Origin: Pleurotus ostreatus/Saccharomyces cerevisiae fusant | Taxonomy: Eukaryota; Opisthokonta | Length of the DNA: 38,440 bases | NCBI GenBank assembly: GCA_024196135.1 | Contig: JAMQCK010000209.1 | Coordinates: 1 to 38,440, forward strand | Direction: 5' to 3' | Shown here: piece after piece, positions 11,188 to 23,953 of the stretch | How the letters are laid out: every line of letters starts with the position of its first letter | How positions within the stretch are numbered: the stretch's first letter is position 1 | Made by a program: the position numbers and the translations under genes | The notes under the pieces: generated by a model | What the model saw: only the letters and a program-made list of their open reading frames with translations | The model's database searches: none | What the model was told of the DNA's origin: nothing

Positions 11188-12162
11188 CTACCAAGGAACC
11201 TTGCGCAAGGTGATCCCGACACGCCGGGCGCGGTCGATTATGGCCTGCGACAGCGGAGCGGCAATCTCGACAGTGTGGAGAACGTCGTGGTCACCGAGAG
11301 AGTGATGGCGCGCCACCAGGGCATCGACGAGCTCGCTCGGAACGACCTTCTTGATGCGCACAATGAGAGTGCGCAATGCGGGGAGCTGGGTACCCGTGAC
11401 GAGGGCCTGAACGAGGCAAGCCTGGATGTCCGCGTTGGTCTTGAGGCGCAGTGTCTCCAAGTTCGCTGCCGATGTGGACTTGAGGTAGTTCTGAAGACCC
11501 GCGCGGTAGATGAACCACATGTTCAGCGCGAGGTACGTGAGCTTCGAGGGGTCGGTGCGATGCATGAGGAAGTTGAAGAGCTGCGTGTCGAAGGCTGTGG
11601 AGGACCTCCCGGGTCGGAGGACCGAAAGACGCTGCAGATCGCGCGCACGAAGCTGGGTGAGCAAGGCCGTGTGCTGCCTCTGCCTCTTCAGATCCGAGTT
11701 GTTGCCCCGTAGAGTGAGATGCCGGAGGCGAGGAGCCTGGATAGGCTCTAGCAAGATAACTTCGGGGGTCAATGCGGTGTAGGCGATGTCGCTGGACTCG
11801 ATGTCGTAGGTCGGTCGGTGGGCCAGTCTGCTATGATCCCGAATCGCGCGAATCAAGTCGGCGATGCAGTCGCATTGAACGTCGGGGATGTGGCCAGGTA
11901 AGGTGGGAGCGACAGGGGCAGCGTTTGCTGGTGTAAGTCATGTTAGCGATGTGGATGTCGCAGCGAGAAGAGCCAACATACCATGCCTGGCTTGCGCGCG
12001 ATTGCCACCTGAGTTTATGACCGCTTGAGAAGCTGAACTACGGTCGCTTTTCGCGCAATGAGCACCGTGCTTTGTTTAGATGGAGAATGAAGAAGTAGAG
12101 GCTTACCGTCGAGACGGATCTCCCAGAACTGCACGTTGCTTGTTGGTGGATTTGCTGACCAT
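11188..12162 (-). CDS. Uncharacterised protein, paralog L of an inverted duplicated pair
   Basis: Three exons, 5' to 3': 12107-12162, 11982-12046, 11188-11927; 286 residues. I do not recognise the family. The start MVSKSTNKQRAVLGDPSRR is basic and is followed by a Ser-rich stretch. The body from PTYDIE onward is a series of Leu-rich strands (RLRHLTLRG, DLQRLSVLRPG, SKLTYLALN, ANLETLRLKT, PALRTLIVRIKK) resembling irregular leucine-rich repeats. No F-box, signal peptide or membrane segment is visible. The gene at 32319 has the same start, the same 56-nt first exon, the same intron phases and about 40% body identity by eye, so they are clear paralogs in opposite orientation. A TATA box sits 69-76 bp upstream. 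The small exons were placed partly by comparison with the paralog. Confidence 0.75.
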
Positions 12163-12230
12163 GGTGGACGAATGGGTTGCTTGTAGCTTAGGTAGTAGAC
12201 TGGAGGTATACTGCCCGGCTCACCGCTGCA

Positions 12231-12238
12231 CTTTTATA
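12231..12238 (-). promoter_or_regulatory. TATA box of paralog L
   Basis: TATAAAAG on the minus strand, 69-76 bp upstream of the ATG at 12162. The paralog at 32319 has the same TATAAAAG 60-67 bp upstream of its ATG. In both genes a TTTATGACC block lies 21-24 nt further upstream. Confidence 0.7.
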
Positions 12239-12262
12239 CAGTCCTTCCCAGGTCAAAGACAT

Positions 12263-12324
12263 GGTCATAAACGTCTTCTGCGGGCGATGACAGGGGAACA
12301 GCGCCCACTGGTATGTTTATGACC
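12263..12324. promoter_or_regulatory. Inverted GGTCATAAAC / GTTTATGACC pair in paralog L promoter
   Basis: Perfect 10-bp inverted arms at 12263-12272 and 12315-12324, about 25-90 bp beyond the TATA box. The gene-proximal copy is conserved upstream of paralog R (TTTATGACC at 32222-32230). An operator-like binding site is inferred from the symmetry and the conservation between paralogs. Confidence 0.4.
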
Positions 12325-12913
12325 TGATGGAGATGTCGGCTCATCCCACGGTGGTCAATCCTGAGTGCTCGCAGCGGAAGCTCTGTGACGGACTGCATCG
12401 GTCGTCCAAGTGAGATGTGTCCAAAGGCGCACCGTAGGATTGGTTCCAGACGACGCATAATGCCTCTTATCGCTCTCGATACCAGGAGAACAATACGATC
12501 ACGAGCCTGGTCATAGACGTTGCATGTGCTTGAGAAACTGCGCTTGTGTTTTTGGACGGTTCGAAGGACGTGTATGATCATCGATTAGGCCTATGACTAG
12601 GGCTTTGACCGTGCAGAAGCCTGCGATTATCAAAATAGACATAGCCTGATAGCGCCTCGTGGGGTGCACCTGGCGTGTGGCAACCGTGAATGCTGTTGCA
12701 ATTGAGGTGCCACTCAGCAAAAGGCAGTAGAGTAGTTGACTCTTCAGTTGACCCTTGAGAACAGAGAATAACCGCAGAGGGTATACGAGCACTTTTCCGT
12801 GGGCGCTAGAGACATCAGGGGTGGGCGGAGAAGACAATGGACCTGCCCGAAACGGGGAACAATGAGGCGTCGGCCCGGATCATATGCACACATCAATGGC
12901 ACGTGCCCGTCGG

Positions 12914-12920
12914 TATAAAG
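12914..12920 (+). promoter_or_regulatory. TATA box heading the left repeat array
   Basis: TATAAAG lies about 50 bp before the repeat-unit head CGCAGCACCCAACC (12971-12984). The right array has TATATAAGGG on its own strand (31826-31835) at nearly the same distance from its head. Conservation at both loci suggests a real promoter reading into the repeat units, divergent from the paralog genes. Confidence 0.5.
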
Positions 12921-12954
12921 GGCGAGCAACCCAATCATTCTTCCCAAGAGTCAA

Positions 12955-13602
12955 TTCTCACCGCGTCCGACGCAGCACCCAACCGACCACACTACGCAGT
13001 TAGACCGACCAGCTGTCTCCTGTCAGATGCGCCAGCCTTACCAGTCCGCGCATCTGATGACAGCCAACGCGACAGACGCTCACGGCGGATGCGTTTGTGG
13101 GCGGATCGCCACTGCGGTCTCTGCGGACGCTGTCGGGTAGGCAGCCGAACCAGAGGCCGCAAGATCCACTATTGTTGGGCTCGTTGCTGAAGTTGGAGAG
13201 CCGATGTCGCTGCCTCGTGGCGGCATCACCAAGCTCTCGACAATGGATGCGGCGGGCGGGTGTGCGTCATAGCGAGGGAGCAGTAGTGCCGTCGATGCTG
13301 CCTGGCCATCTTCATCAGAAGTTGGGGGGCAGCGGAGGTGCTATGCGCTCGCCCGCTGCCGTAGACATGCGCCACCGGTGATGTTGTCTGCTCGAGCAGG
13401 CGACGGAGGTGGTGCACCTTCTGCGGCGTTGGCAGAGCGTAGCATGCTCGTTCTTGATGCGTCCTAGCAGCCGTGCGCTGTTGGGTGCTCGGCGAACGCC
13501 TTCACATCAGTGCGGGTACGCTGTCCTTTGTCGACAGTGACGCTAATCTTTGGAACCTACGTCCTCCTCGAAAGGGACTTGCAGTGCATCTCACTCATGC
13601 AC
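12955..13602 (+). repeat. Unknown repeat unit, left copy 1
   Basis: About 650 bp, similar over its whole length to 30455-31117 read on the minus strand. Shared landmarks are the head (CGCAGCACCCAACC), the block GCCACTGCGGTCTCTGC, a CTCGACAATGGA block, TTGGGGGGC-CGGAGGTGCTATG, and the tail AATCTTTGGAACCTA. Similarity is roughly 75-80% by eye. Frames are interrupted, so no protein is called. It may be a decayed gene, a non-coding transcript or a transposon remnant. Confidence 0.75.
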
Positions 13603-14080
13603 TTGCGTCGTCGGACGCAGCGCCCAACCGACCCAGTACGATCACGCCTAGAGACTGTCGCCTCCAGGCGTTGGCGCGTGCGCGCGCCTTCGCTGAGAAA
13701 CTTGCTTTGGCAGTTTCCCCCCATTTTGACAGGCACTATCTATAGGAATGGCGTTGACTGACGAGTAGATTGCCTCTGCCGCCGTTGCTGAAGCTGTCGG
13801 ATAGGCTGCCAACACCCAACGGCGGCGATATCTATGTTGTCGGGCCCGTCGTGGAAGTTGAGGCGTTCCTGTGGAGTGCCTTCGGTACCTCGTATCGACA
13901 TTACCCTTGACGCTGATATGGAAGCGGCGGGTGGGCCTGCGTCTAATTCGAGTGGATCTACGTTGTTGAGGATGCTACTTGCTCCTTTTCCGGAAAATCG
14001 ACAGGTCGCGGAGACCACGTACGCCACTCGACATGTACGGCTAATTTTTGGAACCTCGATGAACATTTCTGAGGTGGTCA
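13603..14080 (+). repeat. Unknown repeat unit, left copy 2 (tandem to copy 1)
   Basis: Starts with the same head (CGCAGCGCCCAACCGACC) and ends with the same tail type (CTAATTTTTGGAACCTC) as copy 1, but has a shorter, diverged middle. It matches 31347-31785 on the minus strand at about 85-90%, including a 115-bp block (13821-13935) with only two differences from 31455-31569. Confidence 0.75.
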
Positions 14081-14210
14081 AGTACTTGATATACGTATAT
14101 GAGTATGTATATATGTAGACTGCATTCCTCAGTCCCTTCCGTAGACATCGCTTGCTCTGAATTGTATCAATGCACAAGTCTTTGCGTCGCGCTGAACTTA
14201 TGAGAATATA

Positions 14211-14220
14211 TGACGCGTCA
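14211..14220. promoter_or_regulatory. TGACGCGTCA palindrome upstream of the E2 gene
   Basis: A perfect 10-bp palindrome 133 bp upstream of the E2 ATG. Its centre ACGCGT is the MluI cell-cycle box recognised by MBF-type factors in fungi, and its halves resemble CRE/ATF half sites. A CACGTG box follows at 14228-14233. Regulation is inferred from the motif alone. Confidence 0.35.
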
Positions 14221-14352
14221 TCAGTAGCACGTGATCGCGTTTCGCCCCTATCTTCGGTCTTCATGCGGAAATCGGAAACAATAGCACTTCGCATTGACCA
14301 GCACCGTCGTCCTCGTGTTTCCAACTTCCCTCTCTTCCCACCGCCACGAAAG

Positions 14353-15445
14353 ATGCCACCGCCAGGGTTGTCGAGCCAGACGACCCTCAAGCGCATTCAC
14401 CGCGAGATCGCGGATTTGAAGAAGGAGGACTTGAATGGGATCAAGCTGGCACCAGACGAGGCCAACGTCTACCTGTGGAGGGCCACGATTCCTGGACCGG
14501 AGGGGAGCCTGTACGAGGGAGGAACCTTCGATGTGGAGATTCACTTGCCAGCAGATTACCCGTGCGTTGCTCGTCTTTGTGCGATTGGACGGCTGCTCAG
14601 TCATAGCGTCCGGACAGGTTCTCGGCACCTAAACTGGCTTTCAAGACGAGGCGCGTAGACATTCATGGCTACACCTTCTCTTTGCTTACCTCTTCCATAG
14701 GATATATCATATGAACGTTCGTATCTTCCGACGCCTGAAATTCAACGCCCGCCTGACGCGCCACAGATCTCCGAAACGGGCCACATCTGCCTGGACATCC
14801 TCAAGGGCAGCTGGTCCGTCGCTATTCCACAGATTCCGCTCTCCTACCTACTTCTCCCTCAGGTCTCCCGCACTTTCTCTCTTCAAGGTCATCCTATCCT
14901 TGTCGTCACTCTTGACGGACCCAAATCCAGGTATGCTTCCGTCCTGCACAACATGCTTGTTCCTCACACAACCTTCCAGATGACCCTCTCGGTACGCTTT
15001 TCCTCAGAACGCCTTAACCCTCATTCACCCTCTCTCAGTGGCTCTTATAGCCCAGCAATACAAATTACGCCGCAAGGAGCACGACGAAACTGCGCGCGCC
15101 TGGACTCGATTATACGCCATGGGCAGCCGCGACAAGGGCAAGGGCAAGATGATCGCACCTCCCGCACCATTACCCCGCGCACGACCACCTCGCCCTCGCG
15201 TCGCTCGGCCTCCCGTTTCCAGCGACGTGATCGTGGTGGACGACTCGGACGAGGAGCGCTCATCGTCGGGGAGGGCGCGCAAGCGCAAGCGGGGCGCGGT
15301 GGCGGATGGGGAGGTGATCGACCTGGTGGACGAGGATGAGGAGGAGCCGGCGCGCAAGAAGCCCGTGCGCACGGGCAGTACTGCAGGGCCGCCGGATGGA
15401 GGAGACGGTCGCGGACGAGACTCATCGCCCATTCTCATTGAATAG
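14353..15445 (+). CDS. Ubiquitin-conjugating enzyme E2 with SIM-bearing C-terminal extension
   Basis: Seven exons: 14353-14561, 14618-14650, 14701-14716, 14767-14813, 14863-14930, 14980-14991, 15039-15445; 263 residues. Residues 8-152 are a full UBC fold: YEGGTFDVEIHLPADYPF, APKLAFKTR, then GHICLDILKGSWSPALS with catalytic C94, then LLTDPNPDDPL. The usual HPN motif reads YHMN, so Pro is replaced by Met while Asn is kept. The fold resembles the Ubc4/Ubc5/UBE2E group. Residues 153-263 are a charged tail with two hydrophobic-acidic clusters, DVIVVDDSDEE (191-201) and EVIDLVDEDEEE (220-231), both typical of SUMO-interaction motifs. The intron after 14650 begins GC rather than GT: using GC is the only choice found that restores the conserved KTRIYHMN reading. 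Exons of 16 and 12 nt are unusually short. Confidence 0.88.
14651..14700 (+). other. GC-AG intron in the E2 gene
   Basis: The 5' boundary reads ACGAG|GCGCGTAG and the 3' boundary CCATAG|GATATA. With this 50-nt intron the protein reads KTR-IYHMN as in other E2 enzymes. The downstream GT at 14655 would shift the frame and lose the conserved His-x-Asn region. Confidence 0.6.
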
Positions 15446-15592
15446 GTCCACTCATCCTTTGCGTAGCTGTATTTCTAGGCACTGTATAATTCGGAGGGGG
15501 CGGCGTCGCTGAGTCTTATTTTGCGTGCGCGTAGCTAATACATGGGGTTGGTGCTAATTCGTTAGAGTACATTATGCTCTTTCGACCCTCGA

Positions 15593-18843
<3,251 letters not shown>

Positions 18844-20773
18844 ATGTCCGCCCTCCTCTCCCCCGCCGACGCGCTCGAGCACCTCAAGACGTACTCCCGC
18901 AACGATGGCCTGGCCGTCACCGACCTCATGGACTCGACGCGCCACGGAGGGCTCACCTACAACGACTTCCTCCTCCTTCCCGGGAAGATCGACTTCCCCG
19001 CGTCCGACGTCTTGACGGAGAGCCGCATCACGCGTAACGTCGTCCTCAAAACACCGTTCATCAGTAGCCCGATGGACACCGTGACGGAGGGGGAGATGGC
19101 GATCGCGATGGCGGTGAGTCAGCTATGCGCTGCGTAAGCCCGATCATCGCGTGCTGAGCGCGTTCCCCCTCGCGCAGCTGCTCGGTGGACTGGGTGTTAT
19201 CCACCACAACCAGTCGCCGGAGTCGCAGGCCGCCATGGTGCGCGCGGTGAAGCGCCACGAGAACGGCTTCATCTCGGAGCCTGTCGTCCTCTCCCCGACG
19301 CAGACCGTCGCGGACGTGCTCGACATCAAAAGCCGCCTTGGTTTCTGCGGCATTCCCATCACTGGTGAGTCTCGCTTCTTTCTTCTGCTACAAGATGAAC
19401 AAACAACCTTCGTTCTACCGAGCTAACGCGTGTATACCATGCGTGACGTGCGGAAACGTTTCTTCATTTTGCTGCTGACACTCGGCTATCCCCTTCTTCA
19501 CAACATGTGCTTACTTCCCCTCAGACACTGGTGCTGTTGGTGGCAAGCTTGTCGGCATCGTTACGTCCCGCGATGTCCAGTTCCGCGAGGAGAACACGCC
19601 CCTCTCGCAGGTCATGACCACCGAGCTCGTCACTGCCCCGCAGGGTGTGACCCTCACCGAGGCCAACACTATCCTCCGTGACTCGAAGAAGGGCAAGCTT
19701 CCCATCGTCAACAATAAGGGGGAGCTCGTCTCCCTTCTCTCGCGTTCTGACTTGCTCAAGAACCAGTCGTACCCTCTGGCGTCGAAGAACCCGGAGAGCA
19801 AGCAGCTCTATGCCGCCGCTGCTGTTGGCACCCGCCCCTCCGACCGCGATCGGCTGGCCCACCTCGTTGAAGCGGGCCTCGACATCGTCGTCCTTGACTC
19901 CTCGCAGGGCAACTCGGTGTTCCAGATCGACATGATCAAGTACATCAAGTCGACATACCCCAAGCTCGAGGTCATCGCCGGCAACGTCGTCACCCGCGAG
20001 CAGGCCGCGTCGCTCATTGCTGCCGGCGCTGACGCTCTCCGTGTCGGTATGGGCTCGGGTTCCATCTGCATCACGCAGGAGGTCATGGCCGTTGGCCGCC
20101 CCCAGGCCACTGCTGTCTACGCCGTTGCCGAGTTCTCCAACAAGTTCGGCGTCCCTGTCATCGCTGATGGCGGTGTCAGCAACGTCGGCCACATCGTCAA
20201 GGCCCTTGCTCTAGGCGCCGGCGCCGTCATGATGGGCGGTCTCCTCGCCGGCACAGAGGAAGCGCCGGGCGAGTACTTCTACCACGATGGCAAGCGTGTC
20301 AAGGCCTACCGTGGCATGGGCAGCTTGGAGGCGATGGAGCAGAACAAGCCGGCCGGTAGCAACGCCAAGGTCAACAACGTCCGCGAGTCCGCGTCGAGCA
20401 AGTACCCCGCGCCCAAGAACAACCCCACCCTCGAGAACGCGGCGACGTCACGCTACTTCTCCGAGAGCAGCGTGGTCAAGGTCGCGCAGGGTGTCAGCGG
20501 TGATGTGCAGGACAAGGGCAGCGTCAAGGCGTTCCTGCCCTACCTGTACGTCGGTGTGCAGCACTCCTTCCAGGATGTCGGCGTGAAGAGCGTGACGGAG
20601 CTTCGTGAGGGTGTCGCGGCGGGCAAGGTTCGCTTCGAGCTGCGTACCGCTAGCGCGCAGCTCGAGGGTGGTGTGCACGGTCTCAACTCGTATGTCTTTC
20701 GTTTCTGGCTGTTGGATCCCACACTGATCGCCCTTGCAGGTACACCAAGAGGCTCTACAGTGCGGCGGCTTAG
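18844..20773 (+). CDS. Inosine-5'-monophosphate dehydrogenase (IMPDH)
   Basis: Four exons: 18844-19113, 19178-19364, 19525-20689, 20740-20773; 551 residues. IMPDH oxidises IMP to XMP with NAD+, the rate-limiting step of guanine nucleotide synthesis. The sequence shows [13 protein letters not shown] and [11 protein letters not shown] near the start. A CBS-pair region follows (about residues 115-235; [16 protein letters not shown], then [20 protein letters not shown]). The barrel is next, with [19 protein letters not shown] and the active-site loop [10 protein letters not shown], where the catalytic Cys is residue 334. The flap [10 protein letters not shown] and the C-terminal [10 protein letters not shown] are also present. 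All landmarks are intact. This enzyme is the target of mycophenolic acid in fungi, and no obvious resistance change could be judged by eye. The last exon is only 34 nt. Confidence 0.97.
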
Positions 20774-21079
20774 ATGTGTTTGGGTTCTAGGAGCATTTAG
20801 TATAGTTGTGTTGTATCTTGCATATCACTGTAGCATTATTCTTTCCGGGCATCGGGAGTCTGTAGCAATATTAAAGCATTTTCTGGGCATACTGAGGCCA
20901 TGCCGGTGTGTTTGCTGGTCTATTGTCCCCCCAGAATGGCAACCGATTCCGAAATCAAACTTCGACATGAATGGTGACGCGCGGTCACATGATTCCGCAT
21001 TTCTGTTGACATCGAAGTGCGCACCTTGCAGCGTACCTCCACCATCGCGCCCTCCGGCCTCGGGCGCCTGACGAACATC
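20774..21079. other. Short tandem-gene spacer; nothing notable
   Basis: About 306 bp between the IMP dehydrogenase stop and the kinase start, holding a 3' UTR and a compact promoter. No clear motif was recognised. Confidence 0.5.
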
Positions 21080-23953
21080 ATGTCCAGCTTCCTCGAACTC
21101 TACGAATCTGTCGATGTTATCGGCAACGGGTCCTTTGGCATCATCCGGAAAGTCAGGAGAAAAACGGATGGATTGGTGCGTGGCTGCCACAGTGGCGACC
21201 GTTCCGCACGCTAATGAGATGATCAGGTTTTCGCGCGGAAGGAGCTCAACTTTGAGCGGATGAGCGAGCGCGACCGCAAGCAGATAGTCGCCGAAGTGTG
21301 CGTCTCTGTCGTCCCGCATACGCGCGCCTCGTGTCCCGTCTAAAATTGACGCCGTCTGTTGCAGGAACATCCTCAAGGACCTCCATCACGACCACATCGT
21401 ACGATATCACGACCGTTATGTCGACCGCGATGCCGGGATTTTGTACATAGTCATGGAGTACTGCGGTGGTGGCGATCTCTCGACTATCATCAAGCAGGCG
21501 ACGAAGCATAACCGACCCATACCCGAAGACACCATTTGGAACTATTTTCTGCAGATTCTCCTCGCTTTGCAACACTGCCACCATCCTCACGGGCACGATC
21601 GCTCGGGGAGCAATGGCCTGGAGGGGGATGGAAAAGAACGCCGAGCCCAGATATTGCATAGGGATCTAAAGCCTGACAACGGTGCGTCATGGAGCTTCTC
21701 GCTCATACGCCGGGTACTGACGAGACCTAGTCTTCCTTGACGAAAATAACACGGTCAAGTTGGGGGACTTTGGCCTTTCCAAAGCACTCGCACAGGCGAG
21801 CTTTGCGAACACCTATGTCGGCGTGCGTAACCGAGCGTTTCATGCTCCCCATCGACTCTAACGTCCCCGAAGACCCCATACTACATGTCGCCCGAGCTCA
21901 TGCAGGGCAAAGCGTACGATTCGAAGTCCGACATCTGGTCGTTAGGCTGCCTCATATACGAACTTTGCGCCCTCAAGCCCCCATTCCATGAAGCCAAGAC
22001 CCATAACGAATTGAACATACTCATCAGGTGTGTCTTTACGACATTAGTGCGGCGCATATGTTGACTTTAGCAGGAACGGACGCATACCACCATTACCCCG
22101 CGGATACTCACAATCACTCTCTGGTGTGATCAAGGCGATGTTGAACTTGAACGTGCGTTTTGAGAGCACCTGGCTCAGACATATTTCTGAAATAGGTCTT
22201 TAGCCCGCCATGCGCCCATCGGCAGCACAATTACTACAGCACGAGCGCTTAGAGCTCGCGTTCAAGACCGCGGAGACAGACAAGATGTTGGCAATTTCGT
22301 TCAATTGTGGCACATGTGCTAAATTCAGCATGCAGGCTGTCCGCCGTCAAGAATCACAAGGCCAACATCATTGCACGGGAGCGCGAAGTTGCTGCGCGGG
22401 AGGCGGCAGCAGCAGAGCGCGAGGTCCAGATCCAGGTCGTCTTGTCTGAGAAGGATGCCGCAATAGCGCATCTTCAGCAACTGCTGGCCGGCGTCCAACA
22501 AGAGCAGGCGCAGAGGTGCTATACTCAGCAGGACGTCGAGCTTGCGATGAAAGAGGCAGTTACCAAGCGCGAAGAAGAGCTTCGTATTCTGGTCACTAAG
22601 CACGAACAAGAAGTCGCGGCCGCGATGACGCGGAGGGAGGAGGAGATCATGGAGGCCGTGCGAACGCGGGAAGCAGAGCTCTTTGAGGCCATGCAGGCGC
22701 GCGAGTCGCAGATGCAGCAGGAGTACGAGGAGCGCGTGAAGGAGATCGAGGAGCGGGTGCAGTGGATCAACACGCGGCAGGAGGAGCTGCTGGAGGAAGA
22801 GCAGCGCATCGACGACACGCGCACCGAGCTCGAGCGGAAGATGAAGGAGTGGGAGGAGGCCAGTAAGACGGCGAAAGGTAGGCGGTTCAGTCTTGCGCAA
22901 GACATCGGACCCTTACCTCGCCTAGGCCGTAAAGAGAAGACCCCGCTGGAGGAGGTGAAGAACTTGCTGGAGCCTCTGGCGCGTATGACGACGCAGGAGA
23001 ACGACGGCAAGAGAACGCGACGGACGGCGGCGGAAGCGCCAACGCCCCGCCCACGACCGTTCCCGGCAAGCCCCTTCCCGGAGTTGGCCACGCCTATCGC
23101 CCGTGTCACGATGTCGAAGGTCAACATGCCGCCACAGTCTGCGATGAAGGGTGTCGTGCTTACGGCGACCGGCGAGACGCTCGCCACGCCGAAGCCAAAC
23201 GAGCTCGTCGACCTTTTCTGCAAGTCTCCGAAGGTCGGCCTGAACTTTGCGAAGATCTTTGACTTCGATGAAGGGGAGACGGACGACGACGATGATGATG
23301 AAGAGGACTCGCCGCGGTTGAGCAGCGGCAGTGCGCGGTCGGCAGAGCACCGAAACTCGCCGCCTAGTCCGACTTCAGGGAAGGAGAGACCACGAACGAC
23401 ACGCAAGCAGAGCGAGGAACGTCCGCGTACCTCATCATCGGCCTCTGCTGCACGACCCACATCATCTGCACAGCGGTCCAATGGTGTCGCTTCTGCGCCT
23501 CCTACCCGCCTTCGGCGACCATCAATTCGGGGAAGCTCGCGGCGGCCCACGGTACCAGGTCGCAGCGAGAAGACCGAAACGCTGGCCCCATCGGTCTCCG
23601 ACCCTGTGGCCCTCTCCGCCTCCGGTGATCGTGCAACTGCGACGACGGCGTCCGCTGCGAGGAAGGCCAAAGCGCCGCCTGTGATATCGCGAGCGTCGAC
23701 TGCGCCTCCACCGACGCCCCGGTACGATATGAAGGATGAGGAAAATCTGCCGAGCCCATTCCTCAAGCGCGTTGACCGCACCGGTACGAGTGTACCGGGT
23801 AAGGGACTCTCGAAGCGCCCGAGCGGGGGCAACATGCTGCGCGCGGTCGCGGCGGCCAACAGCGCGCGACGTGGGTCGCTGCCGACAGCCGGGCACGGTC
23901 TCGCTCCTGCAAGCGCAAGTGCGCCTGCAGTCGCCACTGCCGACGGACGATAG
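21080..23953 (+). CDS. NIMA-related (Nek2/NimA/Kin3-type) mitotic serine/threonine kinase
   Basis: Nine exons: 21080-21175, 21227-21297, 21365-21681, 21731-21822, 21873-22027, 22074-22152, 22204-22286, 22336-22877, 22926-23953; 820 residues. The N-terminal kinase domain has a Gly loop (IGNGSFG), Lys37 in VFARKELNF, the catalytic loop HRDLKPDNVFLD, the DFG motif in LGDFGLSK, and the activation segment FANTYVGTPYYMSPEL. About 24 extra residues, rich in Gly, Ser and charge, precede HRDLKPDN. A long coiled coil follows (REREVAAREAAAAEREVQ onward, about residues 300-490). The Ser/Pro/Arg-rich tail holds an acidic cluster (DEGETDDDDDDEED). NIMA kinases drive mitotic entry and spindle-pole function. 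The 48-nt intron at 22878-22925 is a multiple of three, so skipping its removal would keep the frame. Confidence 0.94.

Larger units (their letters stand above)
12163..12954. other. Divergent intergenic region between paralog L and the repeat array
   Basis: About 790 bp containing TATA boxes facing outward at both ends (12231-12238 minus, 12914-12920 plus). A minus-strand open frame at 12511-12837 has two hydrophobic stretches but no ATG at its start and no recognised domain, so it is not called as a gene. Confidence 0.5.

Noticed and set aside
12511..12837. Minus-strand frame with two hydrophobic stretches between paralog L and the array
   Set aside because: It begins without ATG, and no clear counterpart was seen in the right cassette.
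12955..14080. Treating the repeat units as LTRs of a retroelement
   Set aside because: No TG...CA ends, target-site duplications, primer-binding site or reverse transcriptase frames were seen between or inside them.
22525..23937. 470-codon minus-strand open frame antisense to the NIMA kinase tail
   Set aside because: Ser/Arg/Val-rich shadow of a biased coding region with no recognised domain.
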